64,000 nucleotides of DNA from Flammeovirga agarivorans. GTDB taxonomy: Bacteria; Bacteroidota; Bacteroidia; Cytophagales; Flammeovirgaceae. Location of the stretch: NCBI RefSeq assembly GCF_012641475.1, contig NZ_JABAIL010000005.1, positions 601,259 through 665,258 on the forward strand, read 5' to 3'. Of the stretch, positions 56,529-64,000 are shown in pieces. A program made the translations under genes and the position numbers. The notes beneath the pieces were generated by a model, which was given only the letters and a program-made list of their open reading frames with translations, did not search any database and was not told where the DNA came from. Position 1 is the first letter of the stretch, and every line of letters begins with the position of its first letter.

Positions 56529-56559
56529 TTTGCAGTTAAAAAAAAGTGCTATACATTTG
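56529..56559 (+). promoter_or_regulatory. promoter of the tRNA-Tyr-Tyr-Gly cluster
   Basis: TTTG at 56529-56532, a 19-base spacer and TACATTTG at 56552-56559, followed by CACTCGC. It lies 72 bases before the first tRNA. Confidence 0.85.
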
Positions 56560-56631
56560 CACTCGCAATCGGGACAAACGGTCACGATAAAAACAATGAA
56601 GTGTTGATTGAGTAAACAATAAAAAGCATTT

Positions 56632-56712
56632 GGGAAGGTTCCAGAGCGGTCAAATGGGACGGACTGTAAATCCGTTGCTTCGGCTTCGCAGGTTCGAATC
56701 CTGCCCCTCCCA
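56632..56712 (+). tRNA. tRNA-Tyr (anticodon GTA), copy 1
   Basis: An 81-base class II tRNA with a long variable arm and the anticodon loop CTGTAAA. T arm GCAGGTTCGAATCCTGC. The acceptor stem GGGAAGG with CCCTCCC has one A-C mismatch at the fifth pair, present in all three copies. Confidence 0.95.
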
Positions 56713-56732
56713 CTACAATGTTTACTTAATCT

Positions 56733-56813
56733 GGGAAGGTTCCAGAGCGGTCAAATGGGACGGACTGTAAATCCGTTGCTTCGGCTTCGCAGGTTCGAAT
56801 CCTGCCCCTCCCA
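56733..56813 (+). tRNA. tRNA-Tyr (anticodon GTA), copy 2
   Basis: Identical to copy 1 over all 81 bases and separated from it by 20 bases; a recent tandem duplication or gene conversion. Confidence 0.95.
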
Positions 56814-56826
56814 CACAACATTGTAT

Positions 56827-56899
56827 GCGGGTGTAGCTCAGTTGGTAGAGCGACAGCCTTCCAAGCTGTAGGTCGCGGGTTCGAGCCTCGTCACCCGCT
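56827..56899 (+). tRNA. tRNA-Gly (anticodon TCC), copy 1
   Basis: A 73-base cloverleaf with acceptor stem GCGGGTG with CACCCGC, anticodon loop CTTCCAA, and a terminator 1 base after its last C. Confidence 0.96.
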
Positions 56900-56900
56900 C

Positions 56901-56933
56901 AAAGGATCAATCAGAAATGGTTGATCCTTTTTG
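56901..56933 (+). terminator. intrinsic terminator after tRNA-Gly copy 1
   Basis: AAAGGATCAA pairs with TTGATCCTTT around TCAGAAATGG, followed by T residues. Confidence 0.85.
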
Positions 56934-57036
56934 CTTTTATATACTTTTTGAAAATTGAATTTTTAAAAGCAGAGTATATTTTCATCATTCATAGACAATC
57001 ACTTATCAATTAAAATAAAAACAATATTCTATTTTA

Positions 57037-57069
57037 GTTGGAAATGTGGATCATTCAGTGTTTAATTTG
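57037..57069 (+). promoter_or_regulatory. candidate promoter of tRNA-Gly copy 2
   Basis: GTTG at 57037-57040, 21 bases and TTAATTTG at 57062-57069, near the Bacteroidota consensus; the predicted start is only a few bases before the tRNA. Weaker than the other tRNA promoters in the window. Confidence 0.45.
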
Positions 57070-57080
57070 TACCACAATAT

Positions 57081-57153
57081 GCGGGTGTAGCTCAGTTGGT
57101 AGAGCGACAGCCTTCCAAGCTGTAGGTCGCGGGTTCGAGCCTCGTCACCCGCT
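57081..57153 (+). tRNA. tRNA-Gly (anticodon TCC), copy 2
   Basis: Identical to copy 1 over all 73 bases, 181 bases further on and separated from it by a terminator and its own candidate promoter. Confidence 0.96.
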
Positions 57154-57154
57154 C

Positions 57155-57187
57155 AAAAGGTTAATCAGAAATGGTTAACCTTTTTTG
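57155..57187 (+). terminator. intrinsic terminator after tRNA-Gly copy 2
   Basis: AAAAGGTTAA pairs with TTAACCTTTT around the same TCAGAAATGG loop as in copy 1, followed by T residues. Three base pairs differ from the copy 1 terminator and each is compensated. Confidence 0.85.
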
Positions 57188-57210
57188 CTTTTATAAACTC
57201 CAGTAACTAA

Positions 57211-57247
57211 TAAAAAGCATCTAAATGAATTATCCACCTAGATGCTT
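57211..57247 (-). terminator. intrinsic terminator after the DUF368 gene
   Basis: AAGCATCTA pairs with TAGATGCTT around a 15-base loop; the A run at 57212-57216 gives a T tail on the minus strand. Confidence 0.7.
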
Positions 57248-57268
57248 CTTATTATGTATAAATAATGT

Positions 57269-58180
57269 TTACTGCTCTTCTTTAGTAGCAAACCTTTCAA
57301 TTCCCCAAACCAAAAAGAATCCAACAATGGCTAGTACTATTGCTAAGACTAGTTGGTTATCACCTTCAAAGTGTTGTGGTAAGATAGATTTTTCAACCAG
57401 AGGTTTTACAGCCCCATGTCTATCTGTGTATGTTTCTAATACTTTTTTCCAAGGCCATACTTTATTCAATGAGCCAATCATTACACCAGATAGTAAGGCA
57501 ATAGTAAAGTCGTGGTATCTATTTAATAAGAAGGTTAGTACTCTCGAGAATGCAGTGATGCCAATTACTGCACCTGCCCCAAAAACTGCAATCACATCCA
57601 ATTTGAAACTGCTAATAGCTTCTAAGATGTGGTTGTACTGTCCCATCAACAATAACATAAAAGAACCTGAAATTCCTGGAAGAATCATCGCACAGATTGC
57701 AATCATACCTGCTCCGAAAACGTAAATTAAACCTTCCGGGGCTTGAGATGGAGTAGCTATAGTTATATAATAAGAAAAGATAGCTCCTATAATTACAGCT
57801 ACTATACTACTAATATTCCAAGCCTTAACTTGTTTGCTGACTAATAATGTAGAGGCGATAATTAATCCAAAGAAGAACGACCATAGACCAATAGGTTCAT
57901 TGGCTAGTAGGTATTTCATTAGTTTGGCTAAAGAAAAAACGGCTGTTCCTATACCTATTAGTAGTGGTAGAAGAAAATTCAGATCTAGTTTTTCCCATAG
58001 TTCTTTGATCTTAAACTGAAATAAAAGTTTGATTGCATCTAGGTCAACAGCACTAATAGCATTTAATAATCTTTCATAAATTCCAGTAATAAATGCTACG
58101 GTTCCTCCTGAAACTCCAGGAACAACATCTGCAGCACCCATAGCTACTCCCTTTAAGAAGATAAAAAGTTTTTCTTTCAT
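57269..58180 (-). CDS. DUF368 membrane protein, probable polyprenyl-phosphate transporter (PopT type)
   Basis: The ATG at 58180 gives 303 residues and the family start MKEKLFIFLKGVAMGAADVV; the frame continues upstream to 58336 but that part overlaps the divergent ppx-like gene. It has about nine hydrophobic segments and the two family repeats DVVPGVSGGTVAFITGIYER and ILPGISGSFMLLLMGQYNHI. DUF368 proteins (PopT) have been shown to move undecaprenyl phosphate across the inner membrane for reuse in wall and surface polysaccharide synthesis. It lies between the two halves of the split tRNA-tuf cluster and is divergent from the Ppx gene, 56 bases apart. Confidence 0.85.
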   Translation of the reverse strand: MKEKLFIFLKGVAMGAADVVPGVSGGTVAFITGIYERLLNAISAVDLDAIKLLFQFKIKELWEKLDLNFLLPLLIGIGTAVFSLAKLMKYLLANEPIGLWSFFFGLIIASTLLVSKQVKAWNISSIVAVIIGAIFSYYITIATPSQAPEGLIYVFGAGMIAICAMILPGISGSFMLLLMGQYNHILEAISSFKLDVIAVFGAGAVIGITAFSRVLTFLLNRYHDFTIALLSGVMIGSLNKVWPWKKVLETYTDRHGAVKPLVEKSILPQHFEGDNQLVLAIVLAIVGFFLVWGIERFATKEEQ

Positions 58181-58236
58181 GAATTGAATCTTATAATTTC
58201 GGGTAAATATAAGAGAGGAAAACAAAATTATACGAA

Positions 58237-59151
58237 ATGGCTCATATAAAAGCGTCAATTGATATGGGGACGAATACGTTTCAATTATTAATTGCAGAAG
58301 TAGAGAATAATGCGATAACAAATAAGCTGTATGCAAAAGATATTTTTGTAAGATTGGGGAAAGGAGGTATCTCCAATGGAGAGATTATACCTGAAGCACA
58401 AGAAAGAGCATTTAATGCTTTAGCTGAGTTTGATAAAGTAATTAGAAAACACAAAGCCGATTCTGTAGCTGTGGCAGCGACAAGTGCTGTACGAGTGGCA
58501 AAGAATGGAGCTCAGTTTATTCAGGATATTAGAAATAAGTTTGGGTTTGAGGTGAGTATTATTCAGGGAGCTGAAGAAGCAGAAGTCATCTATTATGGAG
58601 TCAGATCTGATGTGGCTATGAAAACTACTTCTATAATAATGGACATAGGTGGAGGTAGTGTTGAATTTATTATTTGTGATGCTCAACAAGTTTTGTGGAA
58701 GCAAAGCTTTGAGATTGGAGCACAAAGGTTATATGATATGTTTTGTAAAACAGACCCTATGGAACAATCTGCAATTGAAGATTTAAAGGAGTATGTTAAT
58801 AATGAGTTGCAGAGTCTTTGGGAAGCAGTCAATACATATCAGCCAAAACAGTTGATTGGTGCTGCAGGGACATTTGAAACATTGCAAGATATTTATGGGG
58901 CAATGAATTCCATTTCTACTGATCAGGTAAAAAGTATAACTAGCTCATCTTATTCAGATATGTATACTATGTTTATCGGTTGTGATGAAGAGGCGAGATT
59001 GAAAATACCAGGCTTAATTAGACAGAGAGTAAATATGATAGTTCCAGCTTCTTCTCTGTTAAAAACTGTAGTAGATCAATTGTCTTTTGATAAAATATTC
59101 ATATCTTCAGCATCGCTGAGAGAAGGTTTGTTACTGAGGAAAAATAAATAA
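58237..59151 (+). CDS. Ppx/GppA phosphatase family protein
   Basis: A 304-residue protein with the ASKHA fold: the phosphate-binding SIDMGTNTFQLLIAEVE motif at 6-22 and the second IIMDIGGGSVEFI motif. The short length means only the catalytic Ppx/GppA domain is present, without the C-terminal HD-like domain of E. coli Ppx. It would hydrolyse polyphosphate or pppGpp; which of these cannot be decided from sequence. Confidence 0.85.
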   Translation: MAHIKASIDMGTNTFQLLIAEVENNAITNKLYAKDIFVRLGKGGISNGEIIPEAQERAFNALAEFDKVIRKHKADSVAVAATSAVRVAKNGAQFIQDIRNKFGFEVSIIQGAEEAEVIYYGVRSDVAMKTTSIIMDIGGGSVEFIICDAQQVLWKQSFEIGAQRLYDMFCKTDPMEQSAIEDLKEYVNNELQSLWEAVNTYQPKQLIGAAGTFETLQDIYGAMNSISTDQVKSITSSSYSDMYTMFIGCDEEARLKIPGLIRQRVNMIVPASSLLKTVVDQLSFDKIFISSASLREGLLLRKNK

Positions 59152-59405
59152 AAACCCAAGTACAATTTGAATATCAACCATTTTAAACACGTTTAATTAA
59201 TCTTAAAATGGCAAAAAAGCTGAAAATCTACAGATTAGAAAGGTTTGTTTGCATACTCTTAACAAAGATTTAAAATTAAAAGAAAAATCATTTATTTTAT
59301 TGATAATCAGTGTTTTTATAGGTGTTTAAGCCTGTTTTAGGGTGTAAACTAATATATGTCATTGTAAATTATTATAGATTAATCGATCTATTTTTCAAGT
59401 AGATG
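59152..59405. other. intergenic stretch without a visible gene
   Basis: AT-rich DNA between the Ppx gene and the tRNA-Tyr promoter. I see no reading frame, repeat or strong hairpin in it. Confidence 0.5.
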
Positions 59406-59436
59406 TTTGAAGTTTTTGAAAATCAATTTACCTTTG
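59406..59436 (+). promoter_or_regulatory. promoter of tRNA-Tyr-tRNA-Thr-tuf
   Basis: TTTG at 59406-59409, a 19-base spacer and TACCTTTG at 59429-59436, followed by CATCTCG. It drives tRNA-Tyr copy 3 and probably tRNA-Thr and tuf. Confidence 0.85.
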
Positions 59437-59486
59437 CATCTCGAATAGATACGGGATGAATTTTATTAGTCTCAAATTCTATTGCT

Positions 59487-59567
59487 GGGAAGGTTCCAGA
59501 GCGGTCAAATGGGACGGACTGTAAATCCGTTGCTTCGGCTTCGCAGGTTCGAATCCTGCCCCTCCCA
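59487..59567 (+). tRNA. tRNA-Tyr (anticodon GTA), copy 3
   Basis: Identical to the copies at 56632 and 56733 over 81 bases, but 2.7 kb away behind its own promoter. Confidence 0.95.
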
Positions 59568-59701
59568 CTATCAATAAAAGAAGCTGTTTTTATAATAGAA
59601 GAATTTATTGAGAAATTTTGTAGTTAGTGTTTCTTCAGATCTCTAACTGCATTTCGAGGAAAATCGAAAATCTACCTGGGTAGATTGCGGTAACAGCATA
59701 A

Positions 59702-59773
<72 letters not shown>

Positions 59774-59837
59774 CGATTTTGCTTTCAAAATCTGAAGATT
59801 GAAATCTATTAATTGTATATAATTCTTTTTAAGAAAG

Positions 59838-61016
59838 ATGGCTAAGGAAACATTTGACCGTTCGAAACCCCATTTGAACATTGGTACAATCGGTCACGTT
59901 GACCACGGTAAAACAACTTTAACTGCGGCAATTTCATCAGTTTTAGCAAACAAAGGTCTTGCTGAGCAAAGAGATTTCTCACAAATTGACAACGCTCCAG
60001 AAGAAAAAGAACGTGGTATCACGATCAACACTTCTCACGTTGAATACCAAACTGAGAACCGTCACTATGCACACGTTGACTGTCCAGGTCACGCCGATTA
60101 CGTGAAAAACATGGTAACTGGTGCTGCACAAATGGACGGTGCTATCTTAGTAGTAGCTGCTACTGATGGTGCTATGCCTCAAACTAAAGAGCACATCCTA
60201 TTAGCTCGTCAGGTTGGTGTACCTAAAATCGTTGTGTTCTTGAACAAAGCGGATATGGTAGACGACGAAGAGATGCTTGAGCTAGTTGAAATGGAAGTAG
60301 CTGAAGAACTTGAGTCAAAAGGTTATGAGGACGCTGTTATCGTTCGTGGTTCTGCATTAGGTGCATTGAACGGTGAAGATAAGTGGGTAAAAACAGTTGA
60401 AGAATTAATGGAGGCTGTTGATACTGAAATTCCTCTTCCAGAGCGTGATGTAGATAAAGATTTCTTAATGCCAGTAGAGGACGTATTCTCGATCACAGGT
60501 CGTGGTACTGTAGCTACAGGTCGTATTGAGAAAGGTGTTGCTAACACAGGTGATGCTGTTGAAATCATGGGTCTTGGTGACAAATTAACATCAACTATTA
60601 CTGGTGTTGAGATGTTCCGTAAGATCTTAGATAGAGGTGAAGCTGGTGACAACGTAGGTATCTTATTAAGAGGTATCGACAAAGCAGACATCAAGCGTGG
60701 TATGGTAATCTGTAAGCCAGGTTCTGTAACTCCACACAAGAAGTTTACTGCTGAGATCTACGTTCTTTCAAAAGAAGAAGGTGGTCGTCACACTCCATTC
60801 TTCAAAGGTTACAACCCTCAGTTCTACTTCCGTACAACTGACGTAACTGGTACTATCGCTCTACCTGACGGTGTTGAGATGGTAATGCCTGGTGATAACG
60901 TAACTATCACAGTTGAACTTCAAAAGGAAATCGCAATGGAGGAAGGTCTTCGTTTCGCGATCCGTGAAGGTGGACGTACAGTAGGTGCAGGTCAAGTTAC
61001 TACAATCGTTGAGTAA
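59838..61016 (+). CDS. tuf: elongation factor Tu
   Basis: A 392-residue GTPase that brings aminoacyl-tRNA to the ribosome. GTPase motifs: GHVDHGKTT (about 18-26), DCPGHADY (81-88), NKAD (136-139) and GSALGAL. Domains 2 and 3 follow, ending [15 protein letters not shown]. Codon use is visibly biased, with many GGT, CGT and ATC codons, as expected for a highly expressed gene and unlike most neighbours. Here tuf is separated from secE-nusG and lies on the opposite strand, following tRNA-Thr. Confidence 0.98.
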   Translation: MAKETFDRSKPHLNIGTIGHVDHGKTTLTAAISSVLANKGLAEQRDFSQIDNAPEEKERGITINTSHVEYQTENRHYAHVDCPGHADYVKNMVTGAAQMDGAILVVAATDGAMPQTKEHILLARQVGVPKIVVFLNKADMVDDEEMLELVEMEVAEELESKGYEDAVIVRGSALGALNGEDKWVKTVEELMEAVDTEIPLPERDVDKDFLMPVEDVFSITGRGTVATGRIEKGVANTGDAVEIMGLGDKLTSTITGVEMFRKILDRGEAGDNVGILLRGIDKADIKRGMVICKPGSVTPHKKFTAEIYVLSKEEGGRHTPFFKGYNPQFYFRTTDVTGTIALPDGVEMVMPGDNVTITVELQKEIAMEEGLRFAIREGGRTVGAGQVTTIVE

Positions 61017-61048
61017 TTGATTCTCAACATTAGTTGAGCACATATATT

Positions 61049-61085
61049 AAGAGGTTATCTATTGCTAGATAACCTCTTTTTATTT
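61049..61085. terminator. bidirectional terminator after tuf
   Basis: AAGAGGTTATCTA pairs with its complement around TTGC, with a T run. It can end tuf and the convergent uvrB transcript. Confidence 0.9.
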
Positions 61086-61307
61086 CTAAAGGAATTTTTC
61101 CTTCTTTTCTTTCGAAAACTTCATAAAGAAGACAATCGTAAGAATCAATGATGTTAATGCGATAAAGAGCCATAACTTACTCATGAATTCTTCATTCTCT
61201 TTTGAACTTTTAATGAACCAAATAAGTCCATTGCAAGTGTTTACTAGCGTAAGAATTAGCATTCGAAAAGATGGGGTCTCTTTAAAATAGTCGATTAGTT
61301 TTTGCAT
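61086..61307 (-). CDS. small membrane protein downstream of uvrB
   Basis: A 73-residue protein with two membrane segments (about 15-33, FRMLILTLVNTCNGLIWFI; about 45-63, LWLFIALTSLILTIVFFMKF) and charged ends, ending in a Lys-rich tail. No family recognised. It begins 37 bases after uvrB on the same strand and ends at the terminator at 61049, so it is likely co-transcribed. Confidence 0.5.
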   Translation of the reverse strand: MQKLIDYFKETPSFRMLILTLVNTCNGLIWFIKSSKENEEFMSKLWLFIALTSLILTIVFFMKFSKEKKEKFL

Positions 61308-61344
61308 GATTTGTTTTATGGTATATTGTTTTGGATGTTGTTAA

Positions 61345-63375
61345 TTATACTTTGCTGTTTTTTACTCTTTCTAATTCAAACATGATATCTCTAAGTCTTG
61401 CTGCTTCTACAAAATCGAGATCACTAGCAGCTTTTTCCATTTCTTTTTTCACTTGAGAGATCTGTTCGTCAATATTCTTTTTGCTATTTGCTTGATAAGT
61501 TGAAGCTTCTTCTGCAGCCTTGGCAAGGTTTGCTTCTTCGGATTGATAATCTTTACTAATTGATTTTTTATCCGCTACTTGTGTTTGTTCAATAATAGCA
61601 TCATGTGATTTTCTTACAGTACGTGGAGTTATTCCATGCTCTAAATTGTATTCATGTTGGATTTGACGACGCCTTTTAGTTTCACTTATGGCTTTGTTCA
61701 TGGATTTCGTCATTTTATCCGCATACATGATTACTCTACCATCGGAGTTACGGGCAGCTCTACCAATTGTTTGAATTAAAGATCTCTCATTTCTTAAGAA
61801 ACCTTCTTTATCCGCGTCCATAATAGCAACAAGCGAAACTTCCGGTAAGTCTAGTCCTTCTCTAAGAAGGTTGACACCTACTAGAACATCGATAATTCCT
61901 AATCGAAGTTCTCTTAAAATCTCAACACGATCTAATGGTTTGATTTCAGAATGTAAATAAGTAGACTTAATACCTATTTGATCCAAATATCTGGAGAGCT
62001 CTTCTGCCATCCTTTTAGTTAGAGTAGTAATCAAAACTCTATCACCTTTTTCTATAGTCGCTGTAACTTCTTCTAATAAATCATCAATTTGATTTAAAGT
62101 TGGTCGAACATCTATTTCAGGATCTAAAAGACCAGTTGGTCGAATAACTTGTTCAATAATTGCTCCTTCCGTCTTTAATAATTCATAATCACCTGGAGTA
62201 GCACTGACATATATACTTTGATTAACCACATTTTCAAATTCATTAAAAGTGAGTGGTCGGTTATCTAAAGCTGAAGGTAGTCTGAAACCATTGTCAACTA
62301 AGGAAATTTTTCTAGACCTATCTCCTCCCCACATGGCTCTAATTTGAGGTAAGGTCACATGGCTTTCATCAATAACCATTAAGAAATCATCTGGGAAATA
62401 ATCAAGTAAGCAGAAAGGTCTTTGTCCAGGACGTCTTCTATCAAAAAAGCGAGAATAATTTTCGATACCAGAGCAGTATCCTAATTCTCGAATCATCTCA
62501 AGGTCAAACTCTGTTCGTTCCTTGATTCTTTTTGCTTCCATTGTTCGTTGATCTTTTTCAAAATATTTGATTTGATCAACGAGTTCATCTTGTATTTTGA
62601 TGATAGACTCATTAATAGTATCTTTTCCTGTAACAAATAAATTAGCAGGGAAAATGGTAATAGCATCTTCTCTTGATTGCATTTTACCAGTTTCTGGGTC
62701 GATTCTTTGAATTTCTTCAATTTCATCATCCCAGTATATAATTCTATATGCAAAATCTGCATAAGCAGGGTAGATGTCTACAGTATCGCCTTTAACTCTA
62801 AAATTACCTCTATTAAATTCTATTTCATTCCTTGAATAAAGAATGTCAACAAAGTCTCTTAAAAGTTTTTGTCTTGGATATTCAATGCCGGTTCTAATTT
62901 TGAGAACATTTTTTCCAAACTCCTCTGGATTACCAATACCATATATACAAGAAACTGAGGCGACCACAATAACATCTCGTCTACCAGATAATAACGCTGA
63001 AGTACATGATAATCGAAGTTTCTCGATTTCATCGTTAATCATCAAATCTTTCTCAATGAAAGTATCTGTTGTTTGAATGTATGCTTCAGGTTGATAATAA
63101 TCGTAGTAAGAGATGAAGTACTCTACAGCATTCTCAGGAAAAAACTGTTTGAATTCTCCATATAGCTGGGCTGCTAATGTTTTATTATGACTGAGTATTA
63201 GTGTTGGGCGATTCGTTTCTTTTATGACATTTGCTATGCTAAATGTCTTACCCGAACCAGTAACACCTAATAAAATTTGAGAACTTTCCCCTGTTTCTAC
63301 TCCTTCAGCCAATTCTTTTATGGCCTGAGGTTGGTCTCCCATTGGAGTGAAATCAGCAACTAATTTAAAATCCAT
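61345..63375 (-). CDS. uvrB: excinuclease ABC subunit B
   Basis: A 676-residue DNA helicase-like subunit of nucleotide excision repair; it takes over damaged DNA from UvrA and positions UvrC. It has the Walker A motif [12 protein letters not shown], the beta-hairpin region [30 protein letters not shown] (Walker B), the conserved [18 protein letters not shown] and QTIGRAARN motifs, and a C-terminal UVR domain ([20 protein letters not shown]). The ATG at 63375 gives the family start [19 protein letters not shown]. The 625 bases upstream carry only the rightward promoters described below. Confidence 0.97.
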   Translation of the reverse strand: MDFKLVADFTPMGDQPQAIKELAEGVETGESSQILLGVTGSGKTFSIANVIKETNRPTLILSHNKTLAAQLYGEFKQFFPENAVEYFISYYDYYQPEAYIQTTDTFIEKDLMINDEIEKLRLSCTSALLSGRRDVIVVASVSCIYGIGNPEEFGKNVLKIRTGIEYPRQKLLRDFVDILYSRNEIEFNRGNFRVKGDTVDIYPAYADFAYRIIYWDDEIEEIQRIDPETGKMQSREDAITIFPANLFVTGKDTINESIIKIQDELVDQIKYFEKDQRTMEAKRIKERTEFDLEMIRELGYCSGIENYSRFFDRRRPGQRPFCLLDYFPDDFLMVIDESHVTLPQIRAMWGGDRSRKISLVDNGFRLPSALDNRPLTFNEFENVVNQSIYVSATPGDYELLKTEGAIIEQVIRPTGLLDPEIDVRPTLNQIDDLLEEVTATIEKGDRVLITTLTKRMAEELSRYLDQIGIKSTYLHSEIKPLDRVEILRELRLGIIDVLVGVNLLREGLDLPEVSLVAIMDADKEGFLRNERSLIQTIGRAARNSDGRVIMYADKMTKSMNKAISETKRRRQIQHEYNLEHGITPRTVRKSHDAIIEQTQVADKKSISKDYQSEEANLAKAAEEASTYQANSKKNIDEQISQVKKEMEKAASDLDFVEAARLRDIMFELERVKNSKV

Positions 63376-63536
63376 AGAGTAATTATTGTAAGAAGATAAA
63401 TATACTAAATTCTATAATTTATCTTTTGGTAATTGATACTATGATTTTGTGAAATATTTATACAACTATAATACTTTGATAAATAAATGATTAATGAGGT
63501 ATTATAATTTATTGATACTAATTTTTGATTAAGGGG

Positions 63537-63567
63537 CTTGAATTTTTCAAGTCAGTTATTACCTTTG
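63537..63567 (+). promoter_or_regulatory. tandem promoter P1, probably of an rRNA operon
   Basis: CTTG at 63537-63540, a 19-base spacer and TACCTTTG at 63560-63567, followed by CACTCCC. Confidence 0.8.
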
Positions 63568-63683
63568 CACTCCCTTCAAACGGAAGGCCAAATGAAAAAC
63601 ACTTGTAGTGAGTGCTATTCATTTCAATATTTTGCAAAGAAGAAAGCGATGTAAATTAAAATTTCAAATGAAATCAAATAAGC

Positions 63684-63714
63684 ATTGCATATTAAATTTC
63701 TCTTCTTACCTTTG
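63684..63714 (+). promoter_or_regulatory. tandem promoter P2, probably of an rRNA operon
   Basis: ATTG at 63684-63687, a 19-base spacer and TACCTTTG at 63707-63714, followed by CACTCGC; 147 bases after P1. Confidence 0.8.
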
Positions 63715-63838
63715 CACTCGCTTCTGAAAAGAGGCGGTTATAAAAGACTAGAACGTTAGTCTTTTTAAGTAGAGAGTGGGAGTTTAAAATCTTCACAAAG
63801 TAGTTCGAAAAAATAAAATAAAATTTTTTCAAAAAGAG

Positions 63839-63869
63839 TTTGGAGATTAAAATTTAGTTCTTACCTTTG
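63839..63869 (+). promoter_or_regulatory. tandem promoter P3, probably of an rRNA operon
   Basis: TTTG at 63839-63842, a 19-base spacer and TACCTTTG at 63862-63869, followed by CATTCGC; 155 bases after P2. Confidence 0.85.
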
Positions 63870-64000
63870 CATTCGCTTCTCAAACGGAGTAGCACAAAAC
63901 AAACTGATATACAGTTCATTGAGCAATGTCTCAAACGTTCTTTTAATGTATTGAAAAGTAATTACAAGATCAGCGAAAGCGGATCCATAAAAGACAATTC
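63870..64000 (+). promoter_or_regulatory. probable rRNA operon leader (16S gene expected just beyond the window)
   Basis: The region after P3 has no reading frame. It holds a hairpin (CATTG, AG, CAATG at 63917-63928) and a boxA-like GTTCTTTTAATGTATTG at 63937-63953, similar to the antitermination site of rRNA leaders in Bacteroidota. The end (63992-64000, AGACAATTC) resembles what precedes the 16S start in related genomes. The 16S gene itself is not seen. Confidence 0.6.

Noticed and set aside
56630..57190. Repeated tRNA segments considered as a CRISPR array or mobile element
   Set aside because: The repeats are complete, folded tRNA genes with promoters and terminators; there are no regular spacers, integrase or target duplications.
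57834..58019. Plus-strand frame opposite the DUF368 gene (and a longer one at 57225-57725)
   Set aside because: Both are shadows of the DUF368 coding sequence and have no domain or signal features.
60323..60739. Minus-strand reading frame of 138 codons inside tuf
   Set aside because: It lies fully opposite a highly conserved gene; open antisense frames arise from the strong codon bias of tuf.

Overview
The window looks like chromosomal DNA of a member of the Bacteroidota, probably the Cytophagales and most like Flammeovirga or a close relative; the genus is an inference. The support is: AT-rich sequence; promoters of the Bacteroidota type (TTTG, 19 bases, TAnnTTTG) before the tRNA and translation operons; a secreted protein with a type IX secretion sorting tail; a RemB/Wzi-like outer membrane protein; a DUF2723 glycosyltransferase; and the Bacteroidota-style cluster of tRNAs, tuf, secE, nusG and ribosomal protein genes. 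Most of the window is ordinary chromosomal content. I saw no phage, insertion sequence, CRISPR array or toxin-antitoxin pair.

Layout. 1-4800: a truncated membrane-anchored protein, a MltD-like LysM transglycosylase, tyrS and a secreted transglutaminase-like protein. 5000-10050: a RemB/Wzi-like barrel, a possible glycosyltransferase, and the sulfate-activation pair cysDN with a candidate operator. 10180-18240: dnaG and recO (divergent), small secreted proteins, a sodium:solute symporter, and a three-gene envelope lipoprotein operon with lpoB. 18345-25343: two tandem MscS channels, the second overlapping by 4 bases a 1209-residue hybrid histidine kinase that carries a whole phosphorelay. 25444-31367: a YihX-like phosphatase, a DUF2723 membrane glycosyltransferase, an acyl desaturase and an AraC regulator. 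31534-34516: the decayed tail of a serine hydrolase gene, then an intact serine hydrolase coupled to a DcaP-like porin. 34581-45066: ferredoxin with peptidase U32, an HMA-AraC regulator, a PAS histidine kinase, and a czcCBA-type metal efflux operon led by a small secreted protein. 45206-52350: methyltransferase, 2-hydroxyacid dehydrogenase, GH31 glucosidase, a small membrane protein whose start codon lies in a long hairpin, a DUF1573 protein and a type IX cargo protein.

52353-61085 holds the translation cluster, visibly rearranged. tRNA-Trp, secE, nusG, rplK, rplA, rplJ and rplL run leftwards and end at a terminator, with no rpoBC after rplL. On the other strand lie tRNA-Tyr, Tyr, Gly, then a second Gly, then a divergent DUF368/Ppx pair, then Tyr, Thr and tuf. 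This looks like an ancestral Tyr-Gly-Thr-tuf-Trp-secE order that was duplicated, invaded and partly inverted. The two tRNA-Gly terminators differ by three compensated base-pair changes. uvrB follows.

The last 460 bases carry three tandem strong promoters pointing rightwards and a leader that is probably that of a ribosomal RNA operon beginning just past the window. Six promoters here share the core TAC(C/A)TTTGCA(C/T) with a C/G-containing start region. I consider this shared translation-machinery promoter design, the covarying tRNA-Gly terminators, the start-sequestering hairpin and the MscS-kinase coupling the most interesting items. No wholly new multi-gene system is evident.
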